Shown in pieces: positions 1-7,780 of a DNA stretch of 64,000 nt. Both the position numbers and the translations under genes were made by a program. Under the pieces are notes generated by a model. It was not told where the DNA came from. It ran no database searches and worked only from the letters and a program-made list of their open reading frames with translations. Origin of the DNA: an uncultured Rhodospirillales bacterium. GTDB taxonomy: Bacteria > Pseudomonadota > Alphaproteobacteria > Acetobacterales > Acetobacteraceae. The stretch lies in NCBI GenBank assembly GCA_903835235.1, contig CAILMF010000020.1:1-64000 (forward strand). Direction: 5' to 3'. Each line of letters starts with the position of its first letter. The first letter of the stretch is position 1.

Positions 1-719
1 ACATCCGCCTGACCATCTTCGACAAGCACCACCCGGTGCTGGCCAACCCGCTGGTGCGGCGCGCCATGACGCATGCCATCGACCGCCAGGCGATCGTGGA
101 CAGCCTTTGGGCTGGGCGCACCGCGGTGCCGAAGGGCATGCAGCACGAGTTCTACGGCGACATGTTCCAGGCCGACTGGGCGGCGCCGCGCTTCGACCTG
201 GCGGAGGCCCGGCGGCTGCTGCGCGAGGCCGGCTACCGGGACGAAGCCATCCCGTACCAGCTGCTGAACAACTACTACACCAACCAGACCCCTGGCGCGC
301 AGGTGCTGGTCGAGGGCTGGCGCCAGGCCGGGCTGAACGTGCAGATAGAAATGAAGGAGAATTGGGGCCAGATCCTCGGCCGTTTCCCCGGCCGCGGCAT
401 CTGCGACAATTCCAACACCGCGGGCTTTGGCGACCCGGTCTCCTCGATGTCGGTCTATGGGCCGGGCGGGCAGACCTGGGAAAGCGGCCAGTGGGAGAAC
501 GAGGACGCCAAGGCGGCGCTGGCGACGCTGGCCACCTCGGTGGACCACGCCGCCCGGCGCGCGGCCTTCCGCCGCATGCTGGAAATCTGCGAGCGCGACG
601 ACCCCGCCTATACCGTGCTGCACCAGAACGCGACCTTCACGGCGCTGCGCAAGGGGCTGCCGTGGCGGGCCTCGCAGTCCTTCATGATGGATTTCTCCCA
701 CCGCAATTGGGGTGGGTAG
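1..719 (+). CDS. ABC transporter substrate-binding protein, peptide/nickel family (SBP_bac_5), C-terminal part
   Basis: The reading frame is open from base 3, so the gene begins left of the window and only about 238 C-terminal residues are present. The text reads like the C-terminal lobe of family-5 solute-binding proteins (DppA/OppA type): VRRAMTHAIDRQAIVDSLW, then LAEARRLLREAGY, then a long segment ending in a typical D-P-A-Y-x-V-L stretch. These proteins capture oligopeptides or similar solutes in the periplasm and hand them to an ABC permease. No permease gene follows on this side, so partners must lie upstream or elsewhere. Family assignment is confident; the substrate cannot be told from this fragment. 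Confidence 0.85.
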   Translation, partial: IRLTIFDKHHPVLANPLVRRAMTHAIDRQAIVDSLWAGRTAVPKGMQHEFYGDMFQADWAAPRFDLAEARRLLREAGYRDEAIPYQLLNNYYTNQTPGAQVLVEGWRQAGLNVQIEMKENWGQILGRFPGRGICDNSNTAGFGDPVSSMSVYGPGGQTWESGQWENEDAKAALATLATSVDHAARRAAFRRMLEICERDDPAYTVLHQNATFTALRKGLPWRASQSFMMDFSHRNWGG

Positions 720-1079
720 CGTGTGATCGTCGCAGGCGGAATCGCCGGAGTCGTGATTCGCACAGCTGGAGGCTGCCAGGCGCTTATGTCCGCGTGAGGC
801 AGGCGCCAGCGGCGCTCAGGGGCCGGCCTTGTCGGGGGCCGCCTTGGGCGACGACGGCTCGGCCTGCGGTGCCGCCTGGCGCTGCATGGCCCGTCGCAGG
901 CGCAGCGCCGCCCGAGCACCGCAGCCGGTGTCCTCGGACTGGGCCGCCTGGCGCAGCCAGGCGAGGTGAGCAGGCAGCATCAGTTCGGCGGCATCGCGCA
1001 TGGCCGGGTCTCCTGCGGACCAGCCTAGGCTCTGTCATCAAACTGTCAACAACTACCTTGGTTGTCGGTATGGCCTGAC
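720..1079. other. Intergenic region between convergent genes, with IS-end-like sequence
   Basis: This stretch separates the binding-protein gene from the convergent SulP gene. It has one weak minus-strand small ORF (816-1001, listed separately). At 1025-1037 the sequence CTAGGCTCTGTCA resembles the outer end of the CTAG-flanked palindrome at 3507-3550 (CTAGGGTCTGTCA), so it may be a decayed end of the same kind of element. A short stem-loop, ACAAC/GTTGT, lies at 1049-1065 just beyond the SulP stop codon. Nothing else is recognisable. Confidence 0.4.
816..1001 (-). CDS. Possible small hypothetical protein (61 aa)
   Basis: A short frame begins MRDAAELMLPAHLAWLRQAA and turns into a basic, Ala/Arg-rich, then Pro/Lys-rich tail. 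The N-terminal 20 residues could form an amphipathic helix. I recognise no family. It lies alone between convergent genes, and the high GC content makes chance frames of this length common, so it may not be real. It is listed because the region otherwise has no gene and the amino-acid sequence is less obviously shadow-like than its neighbours. Confidence 0.2.
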   Translation of the reverse strand: MRDAAELMLPAHLAWLRQAAQSEDTGCGARAALRLRRAMQRQAAPQAEPSSPKAAPDKAGP

Positions 1080-3287
1080 CTATTCCTCCAGGCTGCTGAT
1101 GGTCATGTTGGCCTGGCGCAGGTTCTGCTGCACCTGCAGGCAAACACCGGCCAGCAGGTGATAGGCGAGTTCCGGGTGGTCGCGGCGCAAGCGCTCCATC
1201 GTCGCCACCTCGAACCGCAGGCACTCCACCGCGGTCCGCGCCAGGACGTCGGCCGAGCGCGGCTGGCCCGAGAGCAGCGCCATCTCGCCGACCAGGGAGC
1301 CCGCTGCAAGGGTGGCCAGCCGCGTGCTCAGCCTGGCGTCGCCGCCGGCCATCGGCAGGGTTACGTCCAACTGGCCTGAGAGCAGCAGCCAGACATCGCC
1401 GGCATTCTCGCCGGCGCGGATCACCAGCTCCCCGGCGGCGAAGCTGACCCGCTCCATCTCAGTCAGCAGCGGGGCGATCGCGGCTTCGGGGATGTGCAGC
1501 GCCCGCAGCCCTGCCTCGGGCGTCAATGCGAAATCAGCGGGCATGCCGCTTTCCCGCAGCAACGCGGTTTCGGCGGCCTCTATCGCGCCATCCAGCGAGG
1601 GGTGGATATGCGTCTGGTCCAGCTCCGTCATCAGGCGCAACTCGGTCAGGTAGTTCCACACCGCCATGCCCGGCCGCACATAGGCCAGCGAAAGCCACAC
1701 GCCGTCTCGCCAGAACCGGTTGCACGCCTGCAGCAGGCGCCGCGCGCCGGAATGGTCGATCCGGCTGACGCGCCGCATGTCCAGGATCACGTAGCGGGCG
1801 CCGTCGCGCAGCGCCCGCTGGACCCGCGCGCTGACGCTGTCGGCGCTGCCGAAGAAGATCGCGCCCTCCACCTCGATCACCACGATCCGTCGCCCCTCCG
1901 CCAGCAGCAGCGCGGCATCGGCTTCCGGCCGGCGGATGCGCGAGCGGCCCACCGGGTTGGCGTAGACCCGCCGCACCACGTCGCGCGCCATGGAGGCGGC
2001 AAAGACTGCCAGCGCCAGCAGCAGCCCCACCGCCACGGCGGAGAGCAGGGACCAGCGCACGGCGATGCCACTGACGCACAGCACCACCAGCGCACTGCCG
2101 ATGATATCGCCGCGATGCTGGGCGCCATTGCGCAACGCTTCCCAGGCGGGGCGCAGCGCCGCCCAGTCCATCAGCCCGAGCGCGCCTGAGATCAGTACCC
2201 CGGCCAGGGCTGCCATCGGTATCTCGCCGATCTCGGCGCTGAAGGCCAGGCAGGCACCGGCCAGCATGATGCTGCGCAAGGGCAGCGCCAGGCGGGACGC
2301 GGCGCCGGCCCGCAGCATGGTCATCGAGCTGCTGATGCTGCCCGCCGGTGCCATGCCGGCCGCGGCGCCGGAGACGATCATGGCGGTGGCCGTGGCGGTG
2401 AGGTCGCGTTGGCTGTCGCTCTGGGTGCCGGTCGCATCGTTCAACGTCGCGGTCGCGGCCAGCGTCTCCAGCATGGCCAGCACGGCGATGGAGCCGGCAA
2501 CCAGCGCCGCCTGCAGCCATTCCGCCGTACGCAGGCTGCCCAGGCTGTGGATGGCGGCAAGCCAATCCGCGGCGGCGGTGGCCGGGGAAGGCAGGGCGCC
2601 GAGTTCGGGCCCGACGAAACCGGGCCCGGCCAGCGCCAGCAGCGCCTGGTGCAGCGCGGTGCCGCCCAGCACCGCCAGCAGCACCCGCGGAATACCGCTG
2701 AACAACGCCGGCAGCTTCAACCGCATCAGCGCGATGACGGCACCGGCGACCAACAGCGCCCCGGGGTCCCAGTCATCATCGAAGCCGCCGGGCGAATCGC
2801 CTATGGCGTAGTGATACACGCTCAGAAGCATCAGCACGGCGGAGCCGTTGGTGATGCCGGCGACCACCGGGTAGGGCATCAGCTGAGCCAGCCGGCCGGC
2901 GCCCAGCCGCGCCATGGCGAGCAGGCAAACCCCGGCCATCAGGCTGGTGGCCAGCACCATCGAAAGGCCGAAGCCGATGGCGTCGGCGCCGGTGCGCTGG
3001 CCCACGGTGCCGGCAACGAGGCTGGCGAGCAGCAGCGCGACCGAGGAGGTGCCGCCGACCGCCAGGTTACGGGTGCTGCTGGCCAGGCCGACCACGGCGC
3101 CACCGATGATGACCGCGACGAGAACGGCGATCAGGCCGGCGGAGAACGCGTCGGTGCCGAGCGGGCCGAACAGGATCAGCCCGTAGCCGATCGAGGAGGG
3201 CAGGGTGACCAGGCTACCGGTCACCGCCGCGGACAGGTCACCCGCGGTGCGCCGCAACTGGAGGCGCCACGCAGCAGCTGTGGCCAT
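1080..3287 (-). CDS. SulP-family anion transporter with STAS and cyclic-nucleotide-binding-like domains
   Basis: A 735-residue inner-membrane protein. Residues about 20-430 form the SulP/SLC26 transport core with many hydrophobic helices (for example LPSSIGYGLILFGPLG and the Ser/Gly-rich SISSSMTMLRAGAASRLALP). Residues about 455-560 are a STAS domain (VVIEVEGAIFFGSADSV, YVILDMRRVSRIDHSGARRL). Residues about 595-715 are a CRP/cNMP-fold domain whose phosphate-binding cassette reads GEMALLSGQPRSADV, keeping the Glu and Arg-Ser-Ala positions. SulP proteins move sulfate, bicarbonate or other anions. The extra domain suggests gating by a cyclic nucleotide or another small ligand. The substrate cannot be assigned. 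The gene stands alone, convergent with the upstream binding protein. Confidence 0.9.
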   Translation of the reverse strand: MATAAAWRLQLRRTAGDLSAAVTGSLVTLPSSIGYGLILFGPLGTDAFSAGLIAVLVAVIIGGAVVGLASSTRNLAVGGTSSVALLLASLVAGTVGQRTGADAIGFGLSMVLATSLMAGVCLLAMARLGAGRLAQLMPYPVVAGITNGSAVLMLLSVYHYAIGDSPGGFDDDWDPGALLVAGAVIALMRLKLPALFSGIPRVLLAVLGGTALHQALLALAGPGFVGPELGALPSPATAAADWLAAIHSLGSLRTAEWLQAALVAGSIAVLAMLETLAATATLNDATGTQSDSQRDLTATATAMIVSGAAAGMAPAGSISSSMTMLRAGAASRLALPLRSIMLAGACLAFSAEIGEIPMAALAGVLISGALGLMDWAALRPAWEALRNGAQHRGDIIGSALVVLCVSGIAVRWSLLSAVAVGLLLALAVFAASMARDVVRRVYANPVGRSRIRRPEADAALLLAEGRRIVVIEVEGAIFFGSADSVSARVQRALRDGARYVILDMRRVSRIDHSGARRLLQACNRFWRDGVWLSLAYVRPGMAVWNYLTELRLMTELDQTHIHPSLDGAIEAAETALLRESGMPADFALTPEAGLRALHIPEAAIAPLLTEMERVSFAAGELVIRAGENAGDVWLLLSGQLDVTLPMAGGDARLSTRLATLAAGSLVGEMALLSGQPRSADVLARTAVECLRFEVATMERLRRDHPELAYHLLAGVCLQVQQNLRQANMTISSLEE

Positions 3288-3608
3288 GGTGCGGTGTCCT
3301 CCTCCGGGCGGCGTCGATCCTCACGGCTAGGGGAGCCTAACCTTCGCGTCAAGTTTCGGTCAGGCAGCGAGTTTCCTCGCCAGGGTCGGCTGGCGCAGCC
3401 TGCGCGAGCCATGGGCGATGGCGCGCCGGCCAGGGCCTGCCCCAGTGCCCGCGCGGGGGGGCCGGCTTGGCAAGCTCGCGCCGGGCGACACAGTTGTGGG
3501 GAATCCCTAGGGTCTGTCAGGCGCAGACAGAAGCGCCTGACAGACCCTAGCGCATTGTTTTGTCGTGTGATTCACGTCTCCGGCGATTCCGCCTGCGACG
3601 AACACACT
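3288..3608. other. Intergenic region between flgH and the SulP gene
   Basis: These 321 bases separate the leftward flgH from the leftward SulP gene. The main feature is the perfect palindromic element at 3507-3550, listed separately. The remainder must hold the SulP promoter, but I cannot point to a convincing -35/-10 pair. No protein-like frame is supported. Confidence 0.5.
3507..3550. repeat. CTAG-flanked perfect palindromic element (MITE-like)
   Basis: An 18-base arm, CTAGGGTCTGTCAGGCGC (3507-3524), is followed by an 8-base loop AGACAGAA and the exact reverse complement of the arm (3533-3550). The outer CTAG on each side could be a 4-bp target duplication like those made by IS5-type transposases, leaving a 36-bp element with 14-bp inverted ends. 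A degenerate copy of the core lies at 16790-16821, and an isolated end-like sequence lies at 1025. Placed 58 bases beyond the flgH stop, it may also act as a transcription terminator. Confidence 0.7.
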
Positions 3609-4334
3609 TTAGAACGGCAGGATGATGTCCATGAGCTGCTGCCCATAACGCGGCTGTTGCAGGTCCGAGAGCGTGCCGCGGCCGCCATAGGCGATGCGTG
3701 CTTCCGCCAACCGGTCGTGCTGCACCGTGTTGTCGCTGGCAATGTCCTGCGGGCGGATCACGCCGGCCACGCGCAGTTCTCGCAGCTCGGAATTCACCGT
3801 CACCTCCTGCTTGCCGGCCAGCACCAGGTTGCCGTTGGGCAGAAGCTGCGTGACCGTGGCGGCCACGCGCAATGTCACTGTGTCGGTGCGCGCCATCACG
3901 CCGTTGCCGTCGCTGGTCTGGCCGCCACTGGCCTGGAACAGGTTGGTCGGGTCGGCGGCGCGCGGCAGCCAGCGCGTCTGCATGCCGAAGATGCTGGGAA
4001 TGCCGAAATTGTCGGTGCCGGCGCGGGTGCGCTGGGTGCGGTTGTTCATGCTCGCCGTGTCCTGGATGCTGACCAGCACGGTGATCAGGTCGCCGACCTG
4101 CGCGGCACGCTGGTCGCGCAGGAAGGTGCGGCTGCCGGTGCGCCACAGGCTGGCGCCGTTCAACGGCGGGTCCTGCGGCGCCGGCGTCGGCATGGTCACT
4201 GGGCGGTAGCCCGGCTCCTGCGTCGGGTTGCTCACCGCGGATTGCCGCGGCGTCTCGCCGATGCGAGAGGCACGCTCCAGCGCGTTGCAGCCCGTCAGCG
4301 CCGCGAGCAGCGGCAGGATGATGACGCGGTTCAT
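3609..4334 (-). CDS. flgH: Flagellar L-ring protein FlgH
   Basis: FlgH forms the outer-membrane L ring around the flagellar rod. The 241-residue product starts MNRVIILPLLAALTGCNALE, a lipoprotein signal peptide with lipobox LTGC. The body shows FlgH signatures such as VGDLITVLVSIQDTASMNNRT and the C-terminal GGRGTLSDLQQPRYGQQLMDIILPF pattern. The ATG at 4334 is preceded by GAGGAAG at good spacing; an upstream in-frame TTG at 4349 is less likely. It lies 11 bases beyond the flgA stop, as the last gene of flgF-flgG-flgA-flgH. The P-ring gene flgI, often adjacent, is not in this window. Confidence 0.95.
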   Translation of the reverse strand: MNRVIILPLLAALTGCNALERASRIGETPRQSAVSNPTQEPGYRPVTMPTPAPQDPPLNGASLWRTGSRTFLRDQRAAQVGDLITVLVSIQDTASMNNRTQRTRAGTDNFGIPSIFGMQTRWLPRAADPTNLFQASGGQTSDGNGVMARTDTVTLRVAATVTQLLPNGNLVLAGKQEVTVNSELRELRVAGVIRPQDIASDNTVQHDRLAEARIAYGGRGTLSDLQQPRYGQQLMDIILPF

Positions 4335-4345
4335 GTTCGGCTTCC

Positions 4346-5293
4346 TCAACGAATGATCGGCACGGCGCCCATGGCGACGCGCACGCGGCCGGGGCCGGTG
4401 GCCAGGGCTTCCACAACGGCATGGCTCTCAAGATTCATCACCTGCAGCACGCCGCCCTGCGGCGCGTCGGCCAGGGCGCGGCCCTGCATGGTCAGCGAAA
4501 GCCCGGGCGCATCCAGCGTCATCACCACCAGGGCGTTCTTCGCCACCACAGGCGGCGGACCCAGGTCGCCGGTCATCACCGGGAAGCCTTCGGTCATCGG
4601 CCGACGCAGCTGCTGGCCCACCACCTGGTCCGGTGCTTCGGCCGCGCCGGGGCGCACGCGTTCCACCCGCAGCCGGGCCAGCCGAACATCGGCGGCGCGG
4701 ATCACGTCGCCCATGGCCATGCGGCGCGTCGCGACCACCACCGGCACCGTCGCCAGGGCGCGGCCGGCGATGCGCAGGCGCTGGCTGGGTTGGCCTTCCG
4801 CCAGCACCACCAGCGTGGCGGCGAAGCGACCCTGCGCGGCGTCGAACACCAGCCCTTCCAGGCCGAGATTCAGCAGCGCCGCCACCGGCACCAGCGGCGC
4901 GGCGAAGTTCGGCAGCTCCAACTCGCTCTCGGCCGGCATGCCCAGGCGCATCAGTTCGGCGCGCAGCAGCTCCACCACCTCATCCTGCGGCACCGGGCGG
5001 CCGGGGCGTTCGATGATGCTGCGCTCACCCGCCATCAGTGGCCTCCAGGCCAGGCCGTGCATGCGCGCCAGGGCGGCAAGTTGGGCCGCTTCCACCACCA
5101 GGCGGCGGCCGGGCGCGGGGGAGGTGCCGACGACGACCTCGGCGCGGGCACCGGCGCCGGCAAAAATGTCGCCCAGGTGCAGGGTTGGGCCGTCGATGAC
5201 GACGGCCGGCTTCACCGACACCATTTCCTGTGCCCAGGCGGGAGAGGATGCAGGGGCGACGAGCAGCAGCAGGGCGGCTACAAAGCGCTTCAT
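4346..5293 (-). CDS. flgA: Flagellar P-ring assembly chaperone FlgA
   Basis: FlgA is the periplasmic chaperone for P-ring formation. The 315-residue product has a cleavable signal peptide (MKRFVAALLLLVAPASSPAWA). It ends with the SAF/FlgA domain: RRMAMGDVIRAADVRLARL, VVGQQLRRPMTEGFPV and the final Val-rich strands SLTMQGRALADAPQGGVLQV. An in-frame GTG at 5302 overlaps the flgG stop as GTGA and is an alternative start; I prefer the ATG at 5293 because it puts the signal peptide at the N-terminus. It is tightly packed between flgG and flgH, so co-transcription is likely. Confidence 0.92.
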   Translation of the reverse strand: MKRFVAALLLLVAPASSPAWAQEMVSVKPAVVIDGPTLHLGDIFAGAGARAEVVVGTSPAPGRRLVVEAAQLAALARMHGLAWRPLMAGERSIIERPGRPVPQDEVVELLRAELMRLGMPAESELELPNFAAPLVPVAALLNLGLEGLVFDAAQGRFAATLVVLAEGQPSQRLRIAGRALATVPVVVATRRMAMGDVIRAADVRLARLRVERVRPGAAEAPDQVVGQQLRRPMTEGFPVMTGDLGPPPVVAKNALVVMTLDAPGLSLTMQGRALADAPQGGVLQVMNLESHAVVEALATGPGRVRVAMGAVPIIR

Positions 5294-5298
5294 CGCCG

Positions 5299-6084
5299 TC
5301 ACCGCATCTGCGTCAGGGTGGAGAGCATCTGGTCGCTGGCGGTGATGACCTTGCTGTTCATCTCATAGGCCCGCTGCGCGGTGATCAGCGCGGTGATCTC
5401 GCTGACGACGTTGACATTGGAGGTCTCGATGAAGCCTTGCAGCACCTGGCCGTGGCCGGGCGTGCCGGGGGCGGCGGCGATGGCGGCCCCGGAGGCGGGG
5501 GTAGCCAGGTACAGGTTGCCACCCTGCGCATCCAGCCCGCCCTCGTTCGGGAAGATCGCGGTGGTCAGCTGGCCGACATTGGCTGGCGCCACCTGGCCGT
5601 CCAGCTTGGCCAGCACCTGGCCGGAGGCGTTGATCGTCACATCCGTGGCGGCGGCGGGAATGGTGATGCCTGGCTGCACCACATAGCCTTCCGCCGTCAC
5701 GACAACGCCTTCCGGCGAAAGGCCGAAGGTGCCGTCACGCGTATAGGCGATGTCGCCGCTGGGCAGCTGCACCTGGAAGTAGCCGTTGCCGCGGATGGCC
5801 AGGTCGAAGCGGTTCTCGGTCTGGCTCAGGTTGCCCTGTTCCGAGATGCGGTAGATCGCTGCGGTCTTCACGCCCAGGCCTACCTGCGCGCCCGAGGGCA
5901 GCACGCTGCCGCTGTCGCTGCTGGCGGAACCGACGCGGCGCAGGTTCTGGTAGATCAGGTCCTGGAATTCGGCGCGGCGGCGCTTGTAGCCGGTGGTGCT
6001 GAGGTTGGCGATGTTGTTGGAGATGACCTCGACGTTGGTCTGCTGGGCCAGCATGCCGGTGCCGGCGATATCGAGTGAACGCAT
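5299..6084 (-). CDS. flgG: Flagellar distal rod protein FlgG
   Basis: FlgG builds the distal rod of the flagellar basal body. The 261-residue length is typical. The N-terminal rod motif reads MLAQQTNVEVISNNIANLST and continues into TGYKRRRAEFQDL. The C-terminal helix reads ITALITAQRAYEMNSKVI, the standard FlgG ending. Residues between carry the FlgG-specific domain (GNGYFQVQLPSGDIAYTRDG). The start at 6084 follows a Shine-Dalgarno-like AAGGGAAAG. It is the second gene of the leftward flgF-flgG-flgA-flgH unit, separated from flgF by a duplicated 47-bp intergenic repeat. Confidence 0.96.
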   Translation of the reverse strand: MRSLDIAGTGMLAQQTNVEVISNNIANLSTTGYKRRRAEFQDLIYQNLRRVGSASSDSGSVLPSGAQVGLGVKTAAIYRISEQGNLSQTENRFDLAIRGNGYFQVQLPSGDIAYTRDGTFGLSPEGVVVTAEGYVVQPGITIPAAATDVTINASGQVLAKLDGQVAPANVGQLTTAIFPNEGGLDAQGGNLYLATPASGAAIAAAPGTPGHGQVLQGFIETSNVNVVSEITALITAQRAYEMNSKVITASDQMLSTLTQMR

Positions 6085-6104
6085 GATCTTTGCTTTCCCT
6101 TAGG

Positions 6105-6205
6105 TCGGATCGTCGGAGGGCGGCTTCGCCCGGAGGCGTGAATCCGCCCGCATTCGGTTCGGATCGTCGGAGGGCGGCTTCGCCCGGAGGCGTGAATCCG
6201 CCCGC
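6105..6205. repeat. Tandem pair of 47-bp intergenic repeats
   Basis: Two identical 47-base units (6105-6151 and 6159-6205, period 54) fill the flgF-flgG gap. On the minus strand each unit reads GCGGGCGGATTCACGCC, then TCCGGGCGAAGCCGCCC, and can fold through GGGCG/CGCCC pairings. Sequences with a similar order of motifs (GGATT-, -CGGGC, -GC-GCCC) occur at about 14698-14745 and 17205-17245. They suggest a dispersed repeat family with diverged members. It may act as an RNA processing or stability element inside the flg transcript. Confidence 0.75.
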
Positions 6206-6211
6206 TCTTGC

Positions 6212-6952
6212 TCAGGCCGCGCGGCCGAGGATGCGGGAGACCGCATCGCTGCTGCGCTTGCCTTCGGTTTCCATGAACTGCGCGACCATCTGGAAGGCGC
6301 GGACGTCGCTGGTCAGGCGCGTCATCTCCAGCACGCTGTTGACGTTGCTGCCCTCCAGGCTGCCCTGCAACAGGTTGGGCCGGGCGACGGTCTCGGGCTG
6401 CTGCTCGGTGGCGTAGAGCCGATTGCCCTCGGCCTGCATCGACTGTTCATCGGCAAAGCGCACCACGCGCAGCTTGCCGACCTGGCCATTCTCGGTGCGC
6501 ACCGTGCCGTCGCCCAAAATCTCGATGCGGCTGTCGTTGGGTGCGAAGGTGATCGGACGGCCGCCGGTGTCCAGCACGGCGTTGCCTTCCATGTCCATCA
6601 GCCGGCCGTCGCCGCCCAGGGTGAAGCGCCCGGCGCGGGTGAAGCGCTCGCCGCGCGGGGTTTCCACCGCGAAGAAGCCGGGGCCGTTGATGGCGACATC
6701 CAACGGGTTGCCGGTGGTGCTGAGCGGGCCGCTGGCGCCGTCCCGCCAGGTGGCGCGGTCCAGCGCATAGGCCACCGGCTGGCCGCCGACGGCGGTGCGG
6801 ACGTTGCGCTGCTGCTGCAACTGCGTGGCGAAGACCGGGCGGTTGGCGCGGAAGGCGGGGGTATCCGCATTGGCCATATTGGTGGCCAGCACGTCGGTGG
6901 CGCGCAGCATGGCGCTGGCGCGGGAAAGCAGGACGTAGCCGGTCTGGTCCAT
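6212..6952 (-). CDS. flgF: Flagellar rod protein FlgF
   Basis: FlgF is a proximal-rod subunit. From the ATG at 6952 the protein is 246 residues and begins MDQTGYVLLSRASAMLRATD, then VLATNMANADTPAFRANR, the rod-protein N-terminal motif. Mid-protein, DVAINGPGFFAVETPRGERF is typical of FlgF/FlgG. The C-terminal LEMTRLTSDVRAFQMVAQF matches the terminal helix. The frame stays open upstream to 7180, but that extension is low-complexity and does not resemble FlgF. It diverges from fliL; the 234-base gap between them should contain both promoters. Confidence 0.93.
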   Translation of the reverse strand: MDQTGYVLLSRASAMLRATDVLATNMANADTPAFRANRPVFATQLQQQRNVRTAVGGQPVAYALDRATWRDGASGPLSTTGNPLDVAINGPGFFAVETPRGERFTRAGRFTLGGDGRLMDMEGNAVLDTGGRPITFAPNDSRIEILGDGTVRTENGQVGKLRVVRFADEQSMQAEGNRLYATEQQPETVARPNLLQGSLEGSNVNSVLEMTRLTSDVRAFQMVAQFMETEGKRSSDAVSRILGRAA

Positions 6953-7186
6953 GGGTGGCTCCTGGCGAAGCGAAGAGGCTTGCGGCAGGGTAAGGGCAAC
7001 CGGCGTGCCAGCTTTTTCCGCGGTTTTGCTCGGCCAGGGCTGCCCGCCGGCGGCAGCTTTTGCCGGCCGGCGGCGGGGCTTGCCTGCTTGCGCCCCGGCG
7101 CGGTGCAGGGGGGGCCTTTGCAAGCCTTCCTTAAGCCTGGCCGACCCATGATGCCGCCGGCGCGGGAAAACCCCCGGCACGACAGG

Positions 7187-7780
7187 ATGGTTCCGGTGTC
7201 ACAGGACAAGGCTGCGGAGAAGCCCGAGGGCAAGGCGGGCGGCGGCAAGAAGAAGCTGCTGATGCTGGCTTTGCCGGTGGTGTTGCTGCTCGCCGTCGCC
7301 GGCCTGTGGTTCAGCGGCATCCTGCCGGGCCTGCTGGGCATGGGCGGGGAGGAAACGCACGCCGAAGCACCCGAGGCCGGGCATGGCGGCGGCCACGGTG
7401 CGCCGGCGGCCGGGCATGGCGCCGCGGCCGGCCACGGTGCCGCGCCGGCGGCGCCGGCGCCCGCCGGTGGCCGCGCCGCCGTCTTCTTCGACATGCCGGA
7501 GATCGTCGCCAACCTGAATGCGCCGGGGCGCCGCGCCAGCTACATCAAGCTGCGCAGCAAGCTGGAACTGGCCAAGCCTGAGGACAGCGCGGCGCTGACC
7601 GCGGCCATGCCGCGGCTGCTGGACCTGTTCACCACCTACCTGCGGGAAATCCGCCCGGAGGAGCTGCGCGGTTCGGCCGGCACCCAGCGGCTGCGCGAGG
7701 AACTGATGGCGCGCGCCAACCTGGTGGCCGCGCCGGTTCGCATCAACGACGTGCTGTTCCAGGAGATCCTGGTGCAATGA
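7187..7780 (+). CDS. fliL: Flagellar basal body-associated protein FliL, His-rich linker
   Basis: FliL is a single-pass membrane protein around the stator and MS ring. The 197-residue product has a basic N-terminus (GKAGGGKKK), one membrane segment (LLMLALPVVLLLAVAGLWF), then a periplasmic FliL domain with YIKLRSKLELAKPEDSAAL and LREELMARANLVAAPVRINDV near the C-terminus. Between them lies an unusual linker with six His residues spaced by Gly/Ala/Pro (GHGGGHGAPAAGHGAAAGHG). Start choice is uncertain: ATGs at 7148 and 7151 are also in frame. The stop overlaps the fliM start (ATGA), so the two are translationally coupled. Confidence 0.88.
   Translation: MVPVSQDKAAEKPEGKAGGGKKKLLMLALPVVLLLAVAGLWFSGILPGLLGMGGEETHAEAPEAGHGGGHGAPAAGHGAAAGHGAAPAAPAPAGGRAAVFFDMPEIVANLNAPGRRASYIKLRSKLELAKPEDSAALTAAMPRLLDLFTTYLREIRPEELRGSAGTQRLREELMARANLVAAPVRINDVLFQEILVQ

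Noticed and set aside
2409-5345. Plus-strand 978-codon open frame across the SulP and flagellar genes
   Set aside because: Its translation is Gln/Gly/Arg/His-rich shadow text opposite real minus-strand genes with clear family motifs (SulP, FlgH, FlgA).
6953-7180. N-terminal extension of FlgF
   Set aside because: The frame is open, but the extension is Arg/Pro-rich shadow of the fliL leader; FlgF homologues start at the rod motif.
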